From Clostridia bacterium (GTDB taxonomy: Bacteria > Bacillota > Clostridia > Christensenellales > Christensenellaceae), in contig JAFXKX010000005.1 of assembly GCA_017531505.1 (NCBI GenBank), positions 1 through 64,000 on the forward strand: DNA of 64,000 nt. The letters run 5' to 3'. This document shows, in pieces, positions 28,859 through 36,363 of the stretch. A program made the position numbers and the translations under genes. The notes beneath the pieces were generated by a model, which did not search any database, was not told the DNA's origin, and was given only the letters and a program-made list of their open reading frames with translations. Numbering within the stretch: position 1 is the stretch's first letter; each line of letters begins with the position of its first letter.

Positions 28859-29071
28859 ATGATGAATTATGAAAACAAAATGATCTGCAATTGCATGCAG
28901 GTTTCTCTCTTTGCTATTCAGGATGTTCTCCATCATTCCGAAAAGTTCTCTGATGTAGAGCAGGCCTTCTCCGCAGTACAGGAACAGACCCATTGTTCTA
29001 CCGGCTGTGGCGGCTGCCACGATGAGATCATGGCCATCATCTCTGACCTGATGTATCAGAAGAACGTTTGA
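28859..29071 (+). CDS. BFD-like [2Fe-2S] domain protein (copy 1)
   Basis: 70 residues with a CNC near residue 10 and CSTGCGGC near 45: the C-x-C ... C-x2-C layout of bacterioferritin-associated-ferredoxin-type domains that hold a [2Fe-2S] cluster. GGAGG lies eight bases before the first ATG of a tandem ATG ATG. It follows serS by 24 nt and is followed directly by a second such gene. No bacterioferritin gene lies nearby, so an iron-release role cannot be assumed. Confidence 0.8.
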   Translation: MMNYENKMICNCMQVSLFAIQDVLHHSEKFSDVEQAFSAVQEQTHCSTGCGGCHDEIMAIISDLMYQKNV

Positions 29072-29073
29072 TT

Positions 29074-29289
29074 ATGGCGCTGGATCTTCACGAAGATATA
29101 TTGGTTTGCGACTGTAAGCAAATCTATCTGCAGGATATCAAGCATGCTTTGTTCCAATTGGAGAATATCCAAAATATAGAGCACGCTGTTCGGGGTGTTC
29201 AGGAACTGCTCGGCTGCGGTACTGTCTGCGGAAAATGCAGATCCCTGATGACACAGGTCGTCGCCGAACTGATGTATCTGGATAGTTAA
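29074..29289 (+). CDS. BFD-like [2Fe-2S] domain protein (copy 2)
   Basis: 71 residues starting at ATG 29074 (MALDLHEDILVCDC). A TTG four bases earlier, overlapping the previous stop as TTGA, is an alternative. CDC near residue 12 and CGTVCGKC near 48 repeat the C-x-C and C-x2-C layout of copy 1. The two proteins share order, size and spacing but have diverged in sequence, so this is an old duplication. Translation is probably coupled, because no strong ribosome-binding site is seen. Confidence 0.8.
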   Translation: MALDLHEDILVCDCKQIYLQDIKHALFQLENIQNIEHAVRGVQELLGCGTVCGKCRSLMTQVVAELMYLDS

Positions 29290-29292
29290 ATC

Positions 29293-29328
29293 AAAAAAGA
29301 AGCGGGTATATATACCCGCTTCTTTTTT
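29293..29328 (+). terminator. bidirectional terminator
   Basis: Sixteen-base arms AAAAAAGAAGCGGGTA / TACCCGCTTCTTTTTT around a TATA loop, between the [2Fe-2S] genes and the convergent EamA transporter. Confidence 0.92.
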
Positions 29329-29343
29329 ATATCGATCGTTAAG

Positions 29344-30201
29344 TTACTTTTTCTCTGCAAAACCCGCATACAGATATACACCCAATATGACGATACACCC
29401 GCCAATTACAACTATCAGATCGGGGATCTCTCCAAATATCAGCAGCCCAAGAACAGAGGCAAATACCGGCTCCATCAGTTTGACAGTAGAAATATAAGAG
29501 GCACTTTCATATTTGAGTCCCCAGCTGAAAATACTGTGCCCCAGTAAGGTACTGAATACCGCCATGCCCAGCGCTGTCAAATAGTTGACCGGTTCATAGC
29601 CAAATACAGGTGTCCCGCCGATACACAACATGATCAATACCGTTGCCGCTGCCGCAGTATACACTATAAACGTATACACCGTAGTCGATATTCTCTTGCG
29701 GCACACTTTGCCCAGCAGAGTGTATACTGCCATTGCTGCCGCGCCGAGAAATGCCATACCGTCTCCCAGTAAAACATTGCTGCCGCCGCCGGCATCTGCC
29801 ATCGCGATCACAATGCTGCCTGAGAAAGTTGCCAGAATCCCCACCCAGCCCATGACGCTGATCTTTTCACGGAATAGGAATAATAACGCAAAGGCCACAA
29901 AGAATACTTCCGTATTGACCAATACCACCGAGGAAGAAATGCCTGTATACTTAAGCGACTCAAAATACAAAGCAAAATGCAGACCCAAAAACAGACCCGA
30001 TAACGCACACAACAGCCATTCTTTCCTGCTGAGCAGTTTCAGTTCTCCCCTTGCTTTCCAAAATACATATGGGCAAAGCATTAAGGCAGCCATTGCCACA
30101 CGATAGAATACCAATACCATAGAGGGTGCATTGGATAGCCGCACACAAATTGCGGAAAAGGATCCGCCCAATACTCCCAATAATATGATCAGTTTTTTCA
30201 T
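29344..30201 (-). CDS. EamA (DMT) family transporter
   Basis: Integral membrane protein of 285 residues with ten hydrophobic segments in two EamA repeats, opening with LGGSFSAICVRLSNAPSM. Members export amino acids or other metabolites, and RhaT/YdcZ-type members have diverse roles. Substrate is not evident. AAGGGTAAACT precedes the ATG. It stands alone, convergent with the [2Fe-2S] genes. Confidence 0.88.
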   Translation of the reverse strand: MKKLIILLGVLGGSFSAICVRLSNAPSMVLVFYRVAMAALMLCPYVFWKARGELKLLSRKEWLLCALSGLFLGLHFALYFESLKYTGISSSVVLVNTEVFFVAFALLFLFREKISVMGWVGILATFSGSIVIAMADAGGGSNVLLGDGMAFLGAAAMAVYTLLGKVCRKRISTTVYTFIVYTAAAATVLIMLCIGGTPVFGYEPVNYLTALGMAVFSTLLGHSIFSWGLKYESASYISTVKLMEPVFASVLGLLIFGEIPDLIVVIGGCIVILGVYLYAGFAEKK

Positions 30202-30269
30202 AGTTTACCCTTTCTGCAATTATCTCTTGTATCAGTATAGCAGAAATTTTATTGTAAGACTTTCTATTT

Positions 30270-30302
30270 CATAAAAAAATCTGCCTTTCGGCAGATCTTT
30301 GA
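30270..30302 (-). terminator. terminator after uppP
   Basis: Minus-strand GATCTGCC-GAAA-GGCAGATT stem followed by a T run, just past the uppP stop. The same CTGCC-GAAA-GGCAG tip occurs in the hairpin near the left edge. Confidence 0.85.
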
Positions 30303-30304
30303 TT

Positions 30305-31099
30305 TCAGAATACGATATGGAAGTACAGCTGATCCAGCAATACCAGCACACCCAGAATTGCAGTATAGACTGCAAATCCATAAAGTTTTTTATTGCGGAT
30401 CAGTTTCATCATGAACTTTGCCGCAAAGAAACTGGATACTGCCGCCGCAATCATACCGGCGACGGTGGGCAGCAAGAATATCTCGCCTGCGCCTTCGGTA
30501 ATGATGTCATATCCCTGCAATACCGCAGATCCCAAAATGACCGGGATAGACATGAGGAAGGAGAAAGATGCCGCCAGGCTTCTGTCCAATCCGCTTGCAA
30601 GGTTACCGGCCAGCGTAGACCCGGAACGGGATACCCCGGGCAGAATCGCTACTGCCTGCATGCACCCTACGCCGAATGCCGTGGGGAACGAGATCTGATC
30701 CTTGGTCTTACAGTTTGCTTTCTTCCGGGCAGCAATCTGTTCACTGACCACCAGCAAAACGCTGGTCAGCATAAATCCATATGCCAGATACTGACCCTCA
30801 AATGCACCTTCAAAGAAATCTTCCAGGAACAGTCCTGCCAATACAGCAGGGATCGTAGCCACTGCCAGGATCCATGTAAATCTGCCAAACAAATTCAGGA
30901 AGATCTCTTTAATATCCTTCCACAGTACGATGAATACAGCCACCAAAGTACCTATATGCAGCATCGTATCAAAAAACAGATGATCACCGGTGGTGCCGAA
31001 AATATTCTGGAACAATACCAAATGACCGCTGCTGGATACCGGCAGAAATTCCGTCAATCCCTGAATCAAACCCAAAAGAACCGCTTCTAAAACACTCAT
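30305..31099 (-). CDS. uppP: undecaprenyl-diphosphatase
   Basis: BacA-type enzyme recycling undecaprenyl pyrophosphate at the membrane, needed for peptidoglycan synthesis and giving bacitracin tolerance. 264 residues and about seven or eight hydrophobic segments. The family motifs are GLTEFLPVSSSGHL (glutamate and serine motif, residues about 14-27) and GVSRSGSTL near 162. Both are intact. It has a near-consensus promoter at 31155-31183 and its own terminator, so it is monocistronic. Confidence 0.96.
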   Translation of the reverse strand: MSVLEAVLLGLIQGLTEFLPVSSSGHLVLFQNIFGTTGDHLFFDTMLHIGTLVAVFIVLWKDIKEIFLNLFGRFTWILAVATIPAVLAGLFLEDFFEGAFEGQYLAYGFMLTSVLLVVSEQIAARKKANCKTKDQISFPTAFGVGCMQAVAILPGVSRSGSTLAGNLASGLDRSLAASFSFLMSIPVILGSAVLQGYDIITEGAGEIFLLPTVAGMIAAAVSSFFAAKFMMKLIRNKKLYGFAVYTAILGVLVLLDQLYFHIVF

Positions 31100-31154
31100 T
31101 TTATCATTACTCTCTTTAACATGGTATCGAGATTTACACCTCGTTTGTTCTCCT

Positions 31155-31183
31155 ATTATAACAATTCCTTATATAAATAGCAA
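31155..31183 (-). promoter_or_regulatory. uppP promoter
   Basis: Minus-strand TTGCTA (31178-31183) and TATAAT (31155-31160) with a 17-nt spacer, about 55 nt upstream of uppP. Confidence 0.8.
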
Positions 31184-31226
31184 TTTTCATTTGTAAATTT
31201 ATCCTGTCTCAAACGATTTGCATGCC

Positions 31227-31255
31227 TTGATTCTGTACATGGCATACGATATAAT
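31227..31255 (+). promoter_or_regulatory. ychF promoter
   Basis: TTGATT at 31227 and TATAAT at 31250, spacer 17 nt, giving a leader of about 60 nt before ychF. Confidence 0.8.
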
Positions 31256-31320
31256 AATGATGTATGTGCATTTTTTGCACTTTATTCTTTGTTAACTTAT
31301 CATTATGGAGATTTTATAGT

Positions 31321-32421
31321 ATGAAATTAGGCGTAGTAGGTCTGCCCAATGTAGGCAAAAGTTCTCTGTTCAATGCAATCACCCGCGCCGGCGCAGCCAG
31401 TGAAAACTATCCTTTCTGCACCATCGAACCGAATGTAGGTATCGTCAGCGTTCCCGATACCCGTCTTGATTATCTGGCCAATATTTATGATCCGGAAAAA
31501 TTCACACCCGCCACTATCGAACTGGTGGATATCGCAGGTCTGGTCCGCGGCGCCAGCAAAGGCGAAGGTCTGGGCAATAAATTCCTTTCGCATATCCGTG
31601 AAGTAGATGCGATCCTTCAGGTCGTACGCTGTTTTTCCGACGACAATATCATCCATGTAGATGGCAGCATCGACCCTGTCCGTGACGTGGAAACCATCAA
31701 TTTCGAGTTGTTGTTTGCTGATATGGAAACTGTCAATAAGCGTCTTGTCCGCGCAGAAAAGATGGCGAAATCCGGCAACAAAGATCATAAGTTTGAATAT
31801 GAAACTTTGCACAAAATCTATACCGCATTGGAGCAGGGAACCCCTGCACGTGCACTGGAGCTGACTGAAGAAGAGCGAGTCATCGCCAACGGTCTGTTCA
31901 TGTTGACCGATAAACCCATTTTGTATGTGGCAAATATCTCAGAAGACGATCTCGCCACCCCCGAATCCGAATTGCCTTTGCTGGCCGCCATTCAGGCACA
32001 TGCCGAAAAAGAAGGTGCTGAAGTGCTCAAGATCAGCGTAAAGGTCGAAGAAGAGCTCTCCGCTCTGGAAGCAGAAGAAAAGGCCATGTTTATCGAAGAA
32101 CTGGGCATGGGCGAATCCGGTATCGACCAGTTGATCCGCAAATCCTATGAGCTGCTTGGTCTGATCAGTTATCTGACTGCCGGCCCCAAAGAAGTCCGCG
32201 CATGGACGATCACCCGCGGCACAAAGGCTCCGCAGGCAGCAGGCAAGATCCACTCCGACTTTGAACGCGGCTTTATCCGTGCAGAGATCATTGCATTTGA
32301 TACTTTGCAATCTTTGGGCGGCGATATGAACCTTGCCAAAGAGAAGGGGCAGATCCGCCTCGAAGGCAAAGAATACGTCATTCAGGATGGCGACGTCGTT
32401 GTATTCCGCTTCAATGTCTGA
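31321..32421 (+). CDS. ychF: Obg-like GTPase/ATPase YchF
   Basis: P-loop protein of the OLA1/YchF subfamily, 366 residues, which hydrolyses ATP rather than GTP and binds ribosomes. [14 protein letters not shown] is the G1 loop at residues 6-19. [20 protein letters not shown] is the G3 region. A C-terminal TGS-like domain includes [24 protein letters not shown] precedes the ATG at 31321. An in-frame ATG 57 nt upstream lies before the ribosome-binding site and is not used. It is transcribed alone from a consensus promoter. Confidence 0.97.
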   Translation: MKLGVVGLPNVGKSSLFNAITRAGAASENYPFCTIEPNVGIVSVPDTRLDYLANIYDPEKFTPATIELVDIAGLVRGASKGEGLGNKFLSHIREVDAILQVVRCFSDDNIIHVDGSIDPVRDVETINFELLFADMETVNKRLVRAEKMAKSGNKDHKFEYETLHKIYTALEQGTPARALELTEEERVIANGLFMLTDKPILYVANISEDDLATPESELPLLAAIQAHAEKEGAEVLKISVKVEEELSALEAEEKAMFIEELGMGESGIDQLIRKSYELLGLISYLTAGPKEVRAWTITRGTKAPQAAGKIHSDFERGFIRAEIIAFDTLQSLGGDMNLAKEKGQIRLEGKEYVIQDGDVVVFRFNV

Positions 32422-32437
32422 TAATCAATTTATCTAT

Positions 32438-32465
32438 AAAAAAACTCCCGAAAGGGAGTTTTTTT
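32438..32465 (+). terminator. bidirectional terminator
   Basis: CTCCC-GAAA-GGGAG stem flanked by seven A and seven T, between ychF and the convergent ECF operon. Confidence 0.9.
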
Positions 32466-33153
32466 ATGCTTTCAAATCGTATTTTTGGCGTATCCGCTGT
32501 AATTTACGGATAAGCGGCAATCCAAACATCCGTAGAAACACCGTGGTTGCAATGCCGTGTAGCAGATTCGCAAACACGCCGGTCAAATATACCGTCAATA
32601 CAGCCTCGATCCCCTCGCCTGCCTGCAAAAAGAAAAAGGAACTGCCTTCCACCAGCAAACCATATACAACAGCGGATATCACCAGACCGAATGCACATAG
32701 TTTCCACCGGGACGGTACTTGTTTTTCAAAAAACACGGCGCCGGATAACCAGCCCGACATTCCCAGTGCTAACATCTGAAAAGGTGTCCAAAGACCTTGC
32801 GAGAACAAAAAGTTGGAAAGCAATGCCGAGAGTGCCCCCACCAAAAAACCGCGGGCACTGCCAAAACATATCCCCGTCACAATGACGATGGCACAGGTGG
32901 GCTTGATCTGCGGCAGCATAAAGAATGCCGCCCTTCCTGCCACAGCCAACGCCGTCAGTACGGCTGTCAATACGATATCCCTTGCCTTGGGTTTGCTTCG
33001 TTCAAAAGATATCAGATACGGCAGCATAGCGCACAGTATCAGCAATACCCCTGCCAGCATATATTGCCTGCGGAACCAAATGATCCAGACCATCATTATC
33101 GCACCGGCGGGAAGTATCGATTGCCAAATTTTTTGTTTTTTCTTCACCGGCAT
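32464..33153 (-). CDS. ECF transporter S component (probable vitamin-binding subunit)
   Basis: Substrate-binding integral membrane protein of an energy-coupling-factor transporter, 229 residues with about six hydrophobic segments. The segment DIVLTAVLTALAVAGRAAFF and the later GLWTPFQMLALGMSGWLSG are typical of ECF S components. The ATG at 33153 shares one base with the ATPase stop (TGATG), which decides the start over an upstream in-frame ATG at 33201. It is last in the operon lipoprotein-EcfT-EcfA-S. The leader upstream points to cobalamin as substrate, of the CbrT type; this is an inference. Confidence 0.85.
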   Translation of the reverse strand: MPVKKKQKIWQSILPAGAIMMVWIIWFRRQYMLAGVLLILCAMLPYLISFERSKPKARDIVLTAVLTALAVAGRAAFFMLPQIKPTCAIVIVTGICFGSARGFLVGALSALLSNFLFSQGLWTPFQMLALGMSGWLSGAVFFEKQVPSRWKLCAFGLVISAVVYGLLVEGSSFFFLQAGEGIEAVLTVYLTGVFANLLHGIATTVFLRMFGLPLIRKLQRIRQKYDLKA

Positions 33154-34736
33154 CACCCCCGCAGCGCCAGCAGATCGCGGATCGTCACCGCCTGCGGGCA
33201 AATATTGCGTACCATACGGTTTACAGAAGTCGTGTAGAACATATGTTTTTCAAACAAAGTCCCGGCCGGTCCTTCCGCAGTCAATTCACCACGGAACAAC
33301 ATTCCGCAGCGGTCTGCGTACTCTGCACAGAATTCGATATCATGCGAAGCCATCAGGATACATTTCCCTTGTGCTTTTGCTTCCGCAAATATTTGTGCCA
33401 GATGTCGTTTGAAGGCCTGCTCCATACCTTTGGTCGGCTCGTCCAGCAGCAGCACGTCCGCGTCCAACAGCCATAGTTTTGCCATAGCCAAGCGCTGCTG
33501 TTCGCCGCCCGATATATCGTATGGATGTTGTATCAACACCTGTTCTAACTTCCATACTTTGATGATCTGCTGCAGTTTTTCCGTATCTGTTGTGATCTCT
33601 TCCAGTTCTTCCTGTACTGTTTCCTTACCGAACAATGTCTGTACATCCTGCGGCAGCATGGCGATCTTTATCCCTTTACGCTGTCTGATCTTGCCTGCAT
33701 AGGGTTTGCGGATGCCGCATAGCACCTGCAATAATGTGGACTTACCGGACCCGTTACCGCCAAGCAGTGCATACAATTCCCCTGTATGCAGCGTGATATC
33801 CAACTCCTGCAGCACATCCTGTCGGTTTTTCTCATAACGCATATATACGCGTTTTGCCTCAACCATTTTTTCGCCAACCGACTTTTTGTTGGACGCCGTC
33901 ATTTCTCCGGCCAATGAAAGGGTCTGCACCCATGCCCTGCCTTGCCGTACTGTCAAAGGATATTCCTCAAACCCCAATGCTGCGGCCAATCTTGCCGGGG
34001 TCGGCATAGAGTCAAACATCGGGTGCTGTACCTTTGCCAAACATTCTGCCACCTTTGCAGGTTCGCCATCACAGAAAACGCTGCCGCCATCCAATACGAT
34101 AACACGGTCTGCCTCCGGGAGCACTTGCTCCAGCCGATGTTCAGACAATACGATGGTCACCCCCAGATCACGGTTGATCTTGCGCAGAGTGAGCAAAAAA
34201 TTCTCCGCCGCAATCGGATCCAGCTGCGATAAAGGTTCATCCAACAGTAAAACATCCGGATGCAGCGCAAGGATAGCGGCCAGATTGAGCAGTTGTTTCT
34301 GTCCGCCGGATAATTCGGATACACTGCGGTCAAACCAATGCTGTATGCCAAAGTAGTTTGCCATCTCTGCCACACGCATACGGATCGTTTCTGTATGATA
34401 GCCCAGGTTTTCCAAACCGAAGGCCAGTTCCTGCCATACTTCTTCGGCCACTAGCTGATGTTCCGGTGTCTGCAGCAGAAAGCCTATTTTCTCAGCCTGC
34501 TCTTTTGCATTCAACTGACCGATGGGTTGTTCGTCCAGTTTGATCATTCTGCTTTGTGTACCTTTTGGAGTCAGGATCGGTTTCAGTTGACGGAGCAGCG
34601 TCGATTTTCCGCTGCCGCTGCTGCCGATCAGCACTACAAATTCTCCCTGCCGAATGTGCAGAGAAATATCCTTAAGAGCAGGTTGTTCCTGCCCTGCATA
34701 ATAAAAACTCAAATTTTCGATAGATATCTCTGCCAT
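33153..34736 (-). CDS. ECF transporter ATPase, two ABC domains fused (EcfA-EcfA')
   Basis: ATP-binding subunit driving the ECF transporter, 527 residues with two nucleotide-binding domains in one chain. Domain 1 has GSSGSGKS near residue 36, signature LSGGQKQL and Walker B VLLLDEPLSQLDP. Domain 2 has GGNGSGKST near 325, signature ISGGEQQRL and VLLLDEPTKGM. Most ECF systems use two separate ATPases, so this is a fusion. The ATG at 34736 (MAEISIENL) has AAGGG seven bases upstream and overlaps the EcfT gene by 28 nt. Confidence 0.93.
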   Translation of the reverse strand: MAEISIENLSFYYAGQEQPALKDISLHIRQGEFVVLIGSSGSGKSTLLRQLKPILTPKGTQSRMIKLDEQPIGQLNAKEQAEKIGFLLQTPEHQLVAEEVWQELAFGLENLGYHTETIRMRVAEMANYFGIQHWFDRSVSELSGGQKQLLNLAAILALHPDVLLLDEPLSQLDPIAAENFLLTLRKINRDLGVTIVLSEHRLEQVLPEADRVIVLDGGSVFCDGEPAKVAECLAKVQHPMFDSMPTPARLAAALGFEEYPLTVRQGRAWVQTLSLAGEMTASNKKSVGEKMVEAKRVYMRYEKNRQDVLQELDITLHTGELYALLGGNGSGKSTLLQVLCGIRKPYAGKIRQRKGIKIAMLPQDVQTLFGKETVQEELEEITTDTEKLQQIIKVWKLEQVLIQHPYDISGGEQQRLAMAKLWLLDADVLLLDEPTKGMEQAFKRHLAQIFAEAKAQGKCILMASHDIEFCAEYADRCGMLFRGELTAEGPAGTLFEKHMFYTTSVNRMVRNICPQAVTIRDLLALRG

Positions 34737-35599
34737 TTCCAAGCCCTTCTTATATCCATATACAACGGCATCGCGCACAACACCGTATATATCACATATC
34801 CTGCATAGCGTATCGGCATCGCCTCCGGGAAGCGGATCACCGGATCATACTGTACATTCCATGCCCCTGTAATCGCCAAACCTGCCAGCATCCCCACTAT
34901 CAATAGGATACACAATGCGCATATTATATCCTTTGCATGCCAGCGATATCGCCGATAACTGCTCCGCTTTGCCGCACCGTAACCACGCGCCCGCATGGAA
35001 TCTGCTGTTTGTATAGAGTTTTCCAACGCCCATGTCGTAAGAATGGATAATACCGTGCCTCCGTGCCGCATTTTCTGTCTGAACTTCTGTTCTGTTGACT
35101 TACCCAACATCCCCTGTCGGGCACGGATAATTTTTGCAGTTTGTGCTGTATAAGTCGGCACAAACCGCAGCGCCATTGTCAATACCAACGACAGGGCAGG
35201 CATACATTGTGACCCCAGATACAACAGTTTGTCCTGCGGCAATACGATGCCGAAGCAATATAACCACAAGGTCGCCGCGCCGAACATACCGCCCAGTACC
35301 GCGCCTTGGCACAACGCCTCCAACGTCACGCGATTGCCTCCCGGCAACCGGAACAGCGGCGTCACCCCATAATGATGAAACCAACCGTTTAGCACAACAG
35401 ACAGCAAGCACACCGGCAGCGCTACACCCATAAAAAAGCGTATCCCAACTTTACCGCGCAGCAAGACAGTATATCCTGCCGCGCAGCAAAATGAGATTAT
35501 CAAATATATGGGGTGTCTGCACACCATAGTACAACCCAGTACTGCCATAAAGTACAGCAGACATACGCCCGGGTGCATTGTCTCAAATCGTTGCTTCAT
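34709..35599 (-). CDS. ecfT: ECF transporter transmembrane subunit EcfT
   Basis: Membrane coupling subunit of 296 residues with about five hydrophobic segments. Its cytoplasmic part has the two Ala-Arg signatures of EcfT, here IIRARQG and DSMRARGYGAA, which contact the ATPases. It begins 13 nt after the lipoprotein stop with only a weak ribosome-binding site, and its 3' end overlaps the ATPase start. Together with the ATPase and S component it forms a complete group-I-like transporter. Confidence 0.92.
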   Translation of the reverse strand: MKQRFETMHPGVCLLYFMAVLGCTMVCRHPIYLIISFCCAAGYTVLLRGKVGIRFFMGVALPVCLLSVVLNGWFHHYGVTPLFRLPGGNRVTLEALCQGAVLGGMFGAATLWLYCFGIVLPQDKLLYLGSQCMPALSLVLTMALRFVPTYTAQTAKIIRARQGMLGKSTEQKFRQKMRHGGTVLSILTTWALENSIQTADSMRARGYGAAKRSSYRRYRWHAKDIICALCILLIVGMLAGLAITGAWNVQYDPVIRFPEAMPIRYAGYVIYTVLCAMPLYMDIRRAWKWQRYLSKI

Positions 35600-35612
35600 C
35601 GTTTACTCGTTT

Positions 35613-36092
35613 TTACTGATCGATCTCATAGTCACAGATAAATATCCAGCTGATCAGATCGCCTTCTGCCAGTTCATAGACTTCACTGCCTACATCAGCA
35701 TATTCGCCATTGACCTTAAACATCCAACCGGACATTTCTCCGCAATCGCCACCATAAATCTGACCAATGCCCTTAACATACTTTCCCCAAGAGCCATCTT
35801 CTGCATCCAGATGGATATCCTGCTCATCACATATTTCCTCTAACAAGTCAAATGCTGTATCGCCTTGCTCAACCGTCACTTCTGTTTCGGCCAAGATCAT
35901 ACCATCCTGCGGTACAAACTCCACCTTGGATTCCAGCAGATCTTCCTCATGATCCCAGATGTAACCACAATCGATCTCGACACTGCACTGGATACCCGGC
36001 TGCTGCTTTTTACAGGCAACCATCAGGCTCAACACCATACATACTGCCAGCAATACCGGCAGAGCGCGTTTGCAAACATTGTTCTTCATCAT
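35613..36092 (-). CDS. DUF4430 (transcobalamin-like) lipoprotein
   Basis: 159-residue exported protein with a signal peptide and an SLMVAC lipobox, so the cysteine near residue 24 would be lipidated. The mature part matches DUF4430, a domain also found at the C terminus of animal transcobalamin, with the typical SGWMFKVNGEY and EGDLISWIF strands. It is probably a surface binder that hands a vitamin to the ECF transporter. Tandem ATGs at 36092 and 36089 follow AGGAGG; the first, at 6 nt spacing, is taken. It is the first gene after the riboswitch-like leader. Confidence 0.85.
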   Translation of the reverse strand: MMKNNVCKRALPVLLAVCMVLSLMVACKKQQPGIQCSVEIDCGYIWDHEEDLLESKVEFVPQDGMILAETEVTVEQGDTAFDLLEEICDEQDIHLDAEDGSWGKYVKGIGQIYGGDCGEMSGWMFKVNGEYADVGSEVYELAEGDLISWIFICDYEIDQ

Positions 36093-36122
36093 AAGTAACC
36101 TCCTCTCCACAGACAGCAATAA

Positions 36123-36150
36123 ACCCTTGCCGCATATATACAGCAAGGGT
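36123..36150 (-). terminator. leader terminator of the ECF operon (riboswitch expression platform)
   Basis: Minus-strand ACCCTTGC / GCAAGGGT stem, then TTTATT, 31 nt upstream of the lipoprotein start. The base segment TATGCGGC inside it (36129-36136) is exactly complementary to GCCGCATA at 36178-36185, the 3' arm of the aptamer's last hairpin, so the two structures exclude each other. Confidence 0.6.
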
Positions 36151-36177
36151 CAATATACAAAAATATTTGTATCTATC

Positions 36178-36284
36178 TATGCGGCCCCTGAAGCATAATT
36201 GATGTTCGCAGAGGAAAAGACCCGACTATAACGGTAGCAAGGACGCTGCTGCGGAGTCTCACCGCATTCCATTCATTCTGCGAA
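36178..36284 (-). ncRNA. class-II-type (AdoCbl-variant) cobalamin riboswitch
   Basis: On the minus strand TTCGCAGA (36277-36284) pairs perfectly with TCTGCGAA (36205-36212). Inside lie GGAA/TTCC, then three short hairpins: GCGG/CCGC (36262-36265 with 36251-36254), AGCA/TGCT and CCG/CGG around TTATAGT. This nested core matches the P2-P6 plan of class-II cobalamin riboswitches, and GCGGTGAGACTCCGCAGC resembles the conserved GGTGAAAATCC block. A final hairpin TATGC/GCATA (36178-36197) has a loop with AGGG that can pair with TCCT in the second hairpin loop, the expected kissing interaction. Ligand binding is inferred from structure and context. Confidence 0.7.
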
Positions 36285-36301
36285 ATATTCATTTCGTTTT
36301 C

Positions 36302-36330
36302 AATATACCACCTTTTGTATAAATAGACAA
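36302..36330 (-). promoter_or_regulatory. promoter of the ECF operon leader
   Basis: Minus-strand TTGTCT (36325-36330) and TATATT (36302-36307), spacer 17 nt, about 10-15 nt upstream of the riboswitch 5' arm. Confidence 0.75.
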
Positions 36331-36331
36331 G

Positions 36332-36361
36332 CAAAAAGAGCCGCTGTATGCAGCTCTTTTC
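36332..36361 (-). terminator. terminator after the metal ATPase
   Basis: Minus-strand AAGAGC / GCTCTT stem followed by TTTTTG, immediately past the ATPase stop. It insulates the ECF operon promoter just downstream. Confidence 0.85.
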
Positions 36362-36363
36362 TC

